Origin: CAYOBW01 sp964402115
Lineage (GTDB): Bacteria > Verrucomicrobiota > Kiritimatiellia > UBA8416 > CAYOBW01
Length of the DNA stretch: 8,800 nucleotides
Reading direction: 5' to 3'
NCBI GenBank assembly: GCA_964402115.1
Contig: CAYOBW010000302.1
Coordinates: 1 to 8,800 of the forward strand
A program made the position numbers and the translations under genes. Each line of letters opens with the position of its first letter. The first letter of the stretch is position 1. The notes beneath the pieces are model-generated. The model searched no databases and was not told the DNA's origin. It saw only the letters and a program-made list of their open reading frames with translations. This document shows, one piece after another, positions 6,408-8,800 of this stretch.

Positions 6408-7411
6408 CCAAGCGTGAAGTCGTCCGCCGGGTGTTGGCCGGGCAGCGCCCGCCCTACGTGCCGTGGCATTTCCAGTTCACGAAGGAGCCGTGGGAGCTGC
6501 TGGTCGGGCACTTCGGCGGGGCGGAGGCGGCGGAGCGGGCCATCGACAACCACATTCTCGAACTCGGCTCGGCCATCGGTTTCTTCGAGGACATCGGCAA
6601 CGAGCGCCTGCGCGACGTGTTCGGCGTCGTCTGGGATCGCACCGTCGACAAGGATATCGGGATCGTCGAGGGCTGCGTGCTGCCGGAGCCGACGCTGGCG
6701 GGCTACACCTTTCCCGACCCGCTCGACCCGCGCTTCTTCCGCGACATCCCGGCGCAGCTTGCCGCCTGGCCGGACCGGTTCCGCGTGTTCGACATCGGGT
6801 TTTCGCTCTTCGAGCGCGCCTGGACGCTGCGCGGGATGGAGAACCTGATGCTCGACTTCATCGATCACCCCGCGTTCGTGCACGAGCTGCTGACGGCCAT
6901 CGCCGACTACAACCTCGCGCAGGTGGCGGAAGCCGTGAAGTACGACATAGACGCCGTCTATTTCGGCGACGACTGGGGGCAGCAGCGTGGCCTGATCATG
7001 GGCAAGCCGTACTGGGACGTGTACATCAAGCCCCAGCTGCGGCGAATGTACGGGGCCGTTCGTGCCGCCGGGAAGTTCCAGATGATTCACTCCTGCGGCG
7101 ACGTGGACGAGCTGTTCGACGACCTGGTTGCGCTCGGGCTGAACAGCTTCAACCCGTTCCAGCCGGAGGTCATGGACACGACCGCGCTGCTGCGCGCCTA
7201 TCGCGGGCGGCTGGCGTTTCACGGCGGGCTTTCGACGCAGCGGACGCTGCCCTACGCGGACGAAGCCGGCGTGCGCGCCGAGTGCCGGCGGCTGCTCGAC
7301 CTGGGCCGTGACGGCGGCTACATCTTCGCCCCCGCCCACGCCGTCGAAGGCGACGTCCCGCTCGCCAACATCCTCGCCTTCATCGAGGAGGCGCACGCGC
7401 AGCGGGGTTGA
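6404..7411 (+). CDS. URO-D-superfamily protein, corrinoid-methyltransferase-like
   Basis: A 335-residue cytoplasmic protein of the uroporphyrinogen decarboxylase/MtaA superfamily (PF01208). Relatives either decarboxylate uroporphyrinogen or move methyl groups between corrinoid proteins and thiols or other acceptors. The N-terminus MTKREVVRRVLAGQRPPYVP is the typical opening helix. The barrel carries VYFGDDWGQQRGLIM at 185-199, IHSCGDVDELFDDL at 228-241, and GGYIFAPAHAVEGDVPLANI at 304-323. In MtaA/MtbA a zinc is held by His, Cys and Cys; here H229 and C231 match two ligands, while the position of the last Cys reads APAH (H312). True heme-pathway HemE is unlikely, since the sequence follows the divergent PVC-type branch and no heme genes are nearby. 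It overlaps the preceding stop as ATGA, with GGGGTG just upstream, so co-translation with the glycan gene is expected. The specific substrate is unknown. Confidence 0.85.
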   Translation: MTKREVVRRVLAGQRPPYVPWHFQFTKEPWELLVGHFGGAEAAERAIDNHILELGSAIGFFEDIGNERLRDVFGVVWDRTVDKDIGIVEGCVLPEPTLAGYTFPDPLDPRFFRDIPAQLAAWPDRFRVFDIGFSLFERAWTLRGMENLMLDFIDHPAFVHELLTAIADYNLAQVAEAVKYDIDAVYFGDDWGQQRGLIMGKPYWDVYIKPQLRRMYGAVRAAGKFQMIHSCGDVDELFDDLVALGLNSFNPFQPEVMDTTALLRAYRGRLAFHGGLSTQRTLPYADEAGVRAECRRLLDLGRDGGYIFAPAHAVEGDVPLANILAFIEEAHAQRG

Positions 7412-7473
7412 GCGCTTGGTTGAACCTGGGAACGTTGAAGATCGACGGCAATAACGGTGCCTGATAAACGTTC

Positions 7474-7502
7474 ACTCCTATGGGCTTTACTCCGATGGCT
7501 TT
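7474..7502. repeat. imperfect tandem repeat, two units of 15 and 14 bases
   Basis: ACTCCTATGGGCTTT (7474-7488) is followed directly by ACTCCGATGGCTTT (7489-7502), differing by one substitution and one missing G. It lies in the 206-base spacer after the URO-D-like gene, which is visibly richer in A+T than the coding DNA. I see no convincing promoter, terminator or RNA gene in that spacer. Two units could be a chance duplication. Confidence 0.5.
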
Positions 7503-7617
7503 CTGGTGCTTCTTCCCTAGGCATCGGTTTTTCAGCAAGCAAGTGATAAGCGTGCTTCATTGCACTTTCGGGTGACAACTGCGGCGGGATGACCCGCAGA
7601 ACAGGGAAAAGGGGGAT

Positions 7618-8800
7618 GTGCGGGTGTTCAGTCTTCATTTATCGCGCAAGAAAGCGTTTGTGCTGGCCGTTGTGCTTGTCGGGCCGTGGCTGATTACGCT
7701 TGCCCTCCTGTTGAGATCGGCCGTCCCGCGGATTTCGCACGCGCCGCTGGACGCCCACTCCGACGAAGGTATGACCGGGCAGATTGCCGAAGCCCGCCCG
7801 GGGCCGTGGGGTCGGTTGATGTGCGTCAACGTGCAGATTGACATCCCCGACGAATTCGTTTCGATACCGCCGCCGGACCAGCCTCCATCTGTCTGGCTGT
7901 TCAAGGGTTACACACGTGACCATTTTGCTCAACTGCTGCGTTCAACCGATTTGCCGGCCAGTTACATCGAGACTTTTCTGGCCAAGGCGGTTTTCGCCGG
8001 CGAAGCGGACAACCTGCAGGTCACGCCGGGCGACGAGCTCATTCTGAATCTCACGCCGGCAGCCAGGGCTGCGATCTACGCGGTGCTCATCGAAACACCT
8101 GACTCCGGCCAGTCCCTGGATCCCGTCTGGTTTCGGCCCGATCAGCTGGCTGGCCAACTTGAAGAAAGCGGCTTACAGCCCGCTTCCATCAACCTCTTGA
8201 AGCGCCTGCTCTATAGCAACAGCCCTTCGCCGCTGCTGCTGTTTGTCGACCGGAATGAAGCCCTGCGGCAGCTGCCCGACGACCGCGAGCGCCGACTGTT
8301 CGTCAAAGCCATCTCCCGCAAGAGCACCGTCCTGCTGCGCCTGATGCTGGACAGCCATTCCGACGTCGCCGCGCTCGCGGCATACTGGGGCATCGGCGGC
8401 AGGCACAAGGACATCATTCCCCTCATGCGGGCCGTGCAGAACATCCCGGGAGGCTGGAATCTGAGCATCATCTACCTGCTGCCGAGCTTCATGCGCGACC
8501 GGGTGTGCCGCTATCCCTTCCCGTCGGCAGACCCCAATGCCGTCAAGCAGGACTGCTTCTGGTCGGCTTTCAACACGTTCAACCTGCTGCCGGATGACCG
8601 GTTCGCCAACATGGACTACGTGCGCCAGACGCTGGATCGGGAGTACTACAGCATTGCCCAGCCCTCCCAGTTCGGGGACATCGTGTTCCTGGCCACCCCT
8701 GACAACTCCGTTGTGCATGCCGCCGTCTACATTGCCGACGACATCGTCTTCACCAAGAACGGCTATCACTGCACCCAGCCCTGGATCTTCATGCGCCTCA
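7618..8800 (+). CDS. membrane-anchored protein with NlpC/P60-like C-terminal part (cut by window end)
   Basis: An open frame of 394 codons that runs off the right edge without a stop. After a basic start (LSRKK), residues 13-32 form one hydrophobic segment, a signal anchor or uncleaved signal peptide, so most of the protein should lie outside the cytoplasm. Residues 35-290 match nothing I can name. The C-terminal part resembles an NlpC/P60 or CHAP-type papain-like fold: C313 in KQDCFWSAFNTFN as nucleophile, a GDIVFL strand, then H367 in VVHAAVYIADD, 54 residues later, followed by FTKNGYH. Such enzymes cut peptidoglycan peptides or related amide bonds. An in-frame TGA at 7573 bounds the start; GTG 7618 is the first candidate, and GTG 7624, eight bases after AGGGGG, is an equally good choice. 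Codon use looks less GC-extreme than in the upstream genes. Confidence 0.72.
   Translation, partial: MRVFSLHLSRKKAFVLAVVLVGPWLITLALLLRSAVPRISHAPLDAHSDEGMTGQIAEARPGPWGRLMCVNVQIDIPDEFVSIPPPDQPPSVWLFKGYTRDHFAQLLRSTDLPASYIETFLAKAVFAGEADNLQVTPGDELILNLTPAARAAIYAVLIETPDSGQSLDPVWFRPDQLAGQLEESGLQPASINLLKRLLYSNSPSPLLLFVDRNEALRQLPDDRERRLFVKAISRKSTVLLRLMLDSHSDVAALAAYWGIGGRHKDIIPLMRAVQNIPGGWNLSIIYLLPSFMRDRVCRYPFPSADPNAVKQDCFWSAFNTFNLLPDDRFANMDYVRQTLDREYYSIAQPSQFGDIVFLATPDNSVVHAAVYIADDIVFTKNGYHCTQPWIFMRL

Noticed and set aside
6242..7396. Minus-strand open frame of 384 codons opposite the URO-D-like gene
   Set aside because: It shows no family signature, while the opposite strand encodes a full-length URO-D-superfamily protein.
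7584..7597. GCGGG-ATGA-CCCGC hairpin upstream of the last gene as a terminator
   Set aside because: Only a 5-base stem, no T-run after it, and 172 bases past the URO-D-like stop. It may slightly affect translation of the next gene but cannot be supported as a terminator.
8173..8769. Minus-strand open frame of 198 codons at the right edge
   Set aside because: The plus strand has a continuous 394-codon frame with a membrane anchor and an NlpC/P60-like Cys/His pattern; the minus product has no motif.

Overview
The window is GC-rich, roughly two-thirds G+C by eye, with tightly spaced bacterial genes and strong Shine-Dalgarno sites. It holds secreted carbohydrate-processing proteins of types that are very common in the Planctomycetota-Verrucomicrobiota-Lentisphaerota-Kiritimatiellota (PVC) lineage: a DUF1080 protein, a glutaminase-A-like protein fused to GH43 propellers, and a URO-D-superfamily protein. 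A PVC bacterium is therefore the best guess. It is an inference from gene content, not proven.

Layout, left to right. Bases 1-163 carry no gene I can support, but contain a 24-bp imperfect inverted repeat (82-157) just past the end of the first gene. A minus-strand gene (164-1339) encodes a secreted DUF1080 (3-keto-disaccharide hydrolase-like) protein. A divergent intergenic region (1340-1510) holds a good sigma70-type promoter and a palindromic operator candidate for a plus-strand type II toxin-antitoxin pair: a Phd/YefM-type antitoxin (1511-1741) and a PIN-domain VapC-like toxin (1738-2136), overlapping by ATGA. Only 23 bases later comes a 1415-residue secreted multidomain protein (2160-6407). 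It has a glutaminase-A-like N-terminal sandwich and six-hairpin domain, a galactose-binding-like jelly roll, and then two tandem GH43-type five-bladed propellers. Its stop overlaps (ATGA) the start of a URO-D/corrinoid-methyltransferase-like gene (6404-7411). After a 206-base spacer without a convincing promoter or terminator, a membrane-anchored protein with an NlpC/P60-like C-terminal part (7618 onward) runs off the right edge.

How they may work together: the DUF1080 protein and the glutaminase-like/GH43 fusion both look exported and are likely to act on glycosides or glycoconjugates outside the cytoplasm. The URO-D-like protein is cytoplasmic and translationally coupled to the fusion gene. 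The toxin-antitoxin pair sits between the two divergent glycan genes, and its promoter is the most obvious one able to serve the whole plus-strand run. The points most worth a second look are the fusion architecture, the toxin-antitoxin/glycan-gene arrangement, the NlpC/P60-like protein and the inverted repeat at the left edge. No CRISPR array, tRNA, rRNA, transposase or phage gene was seen.
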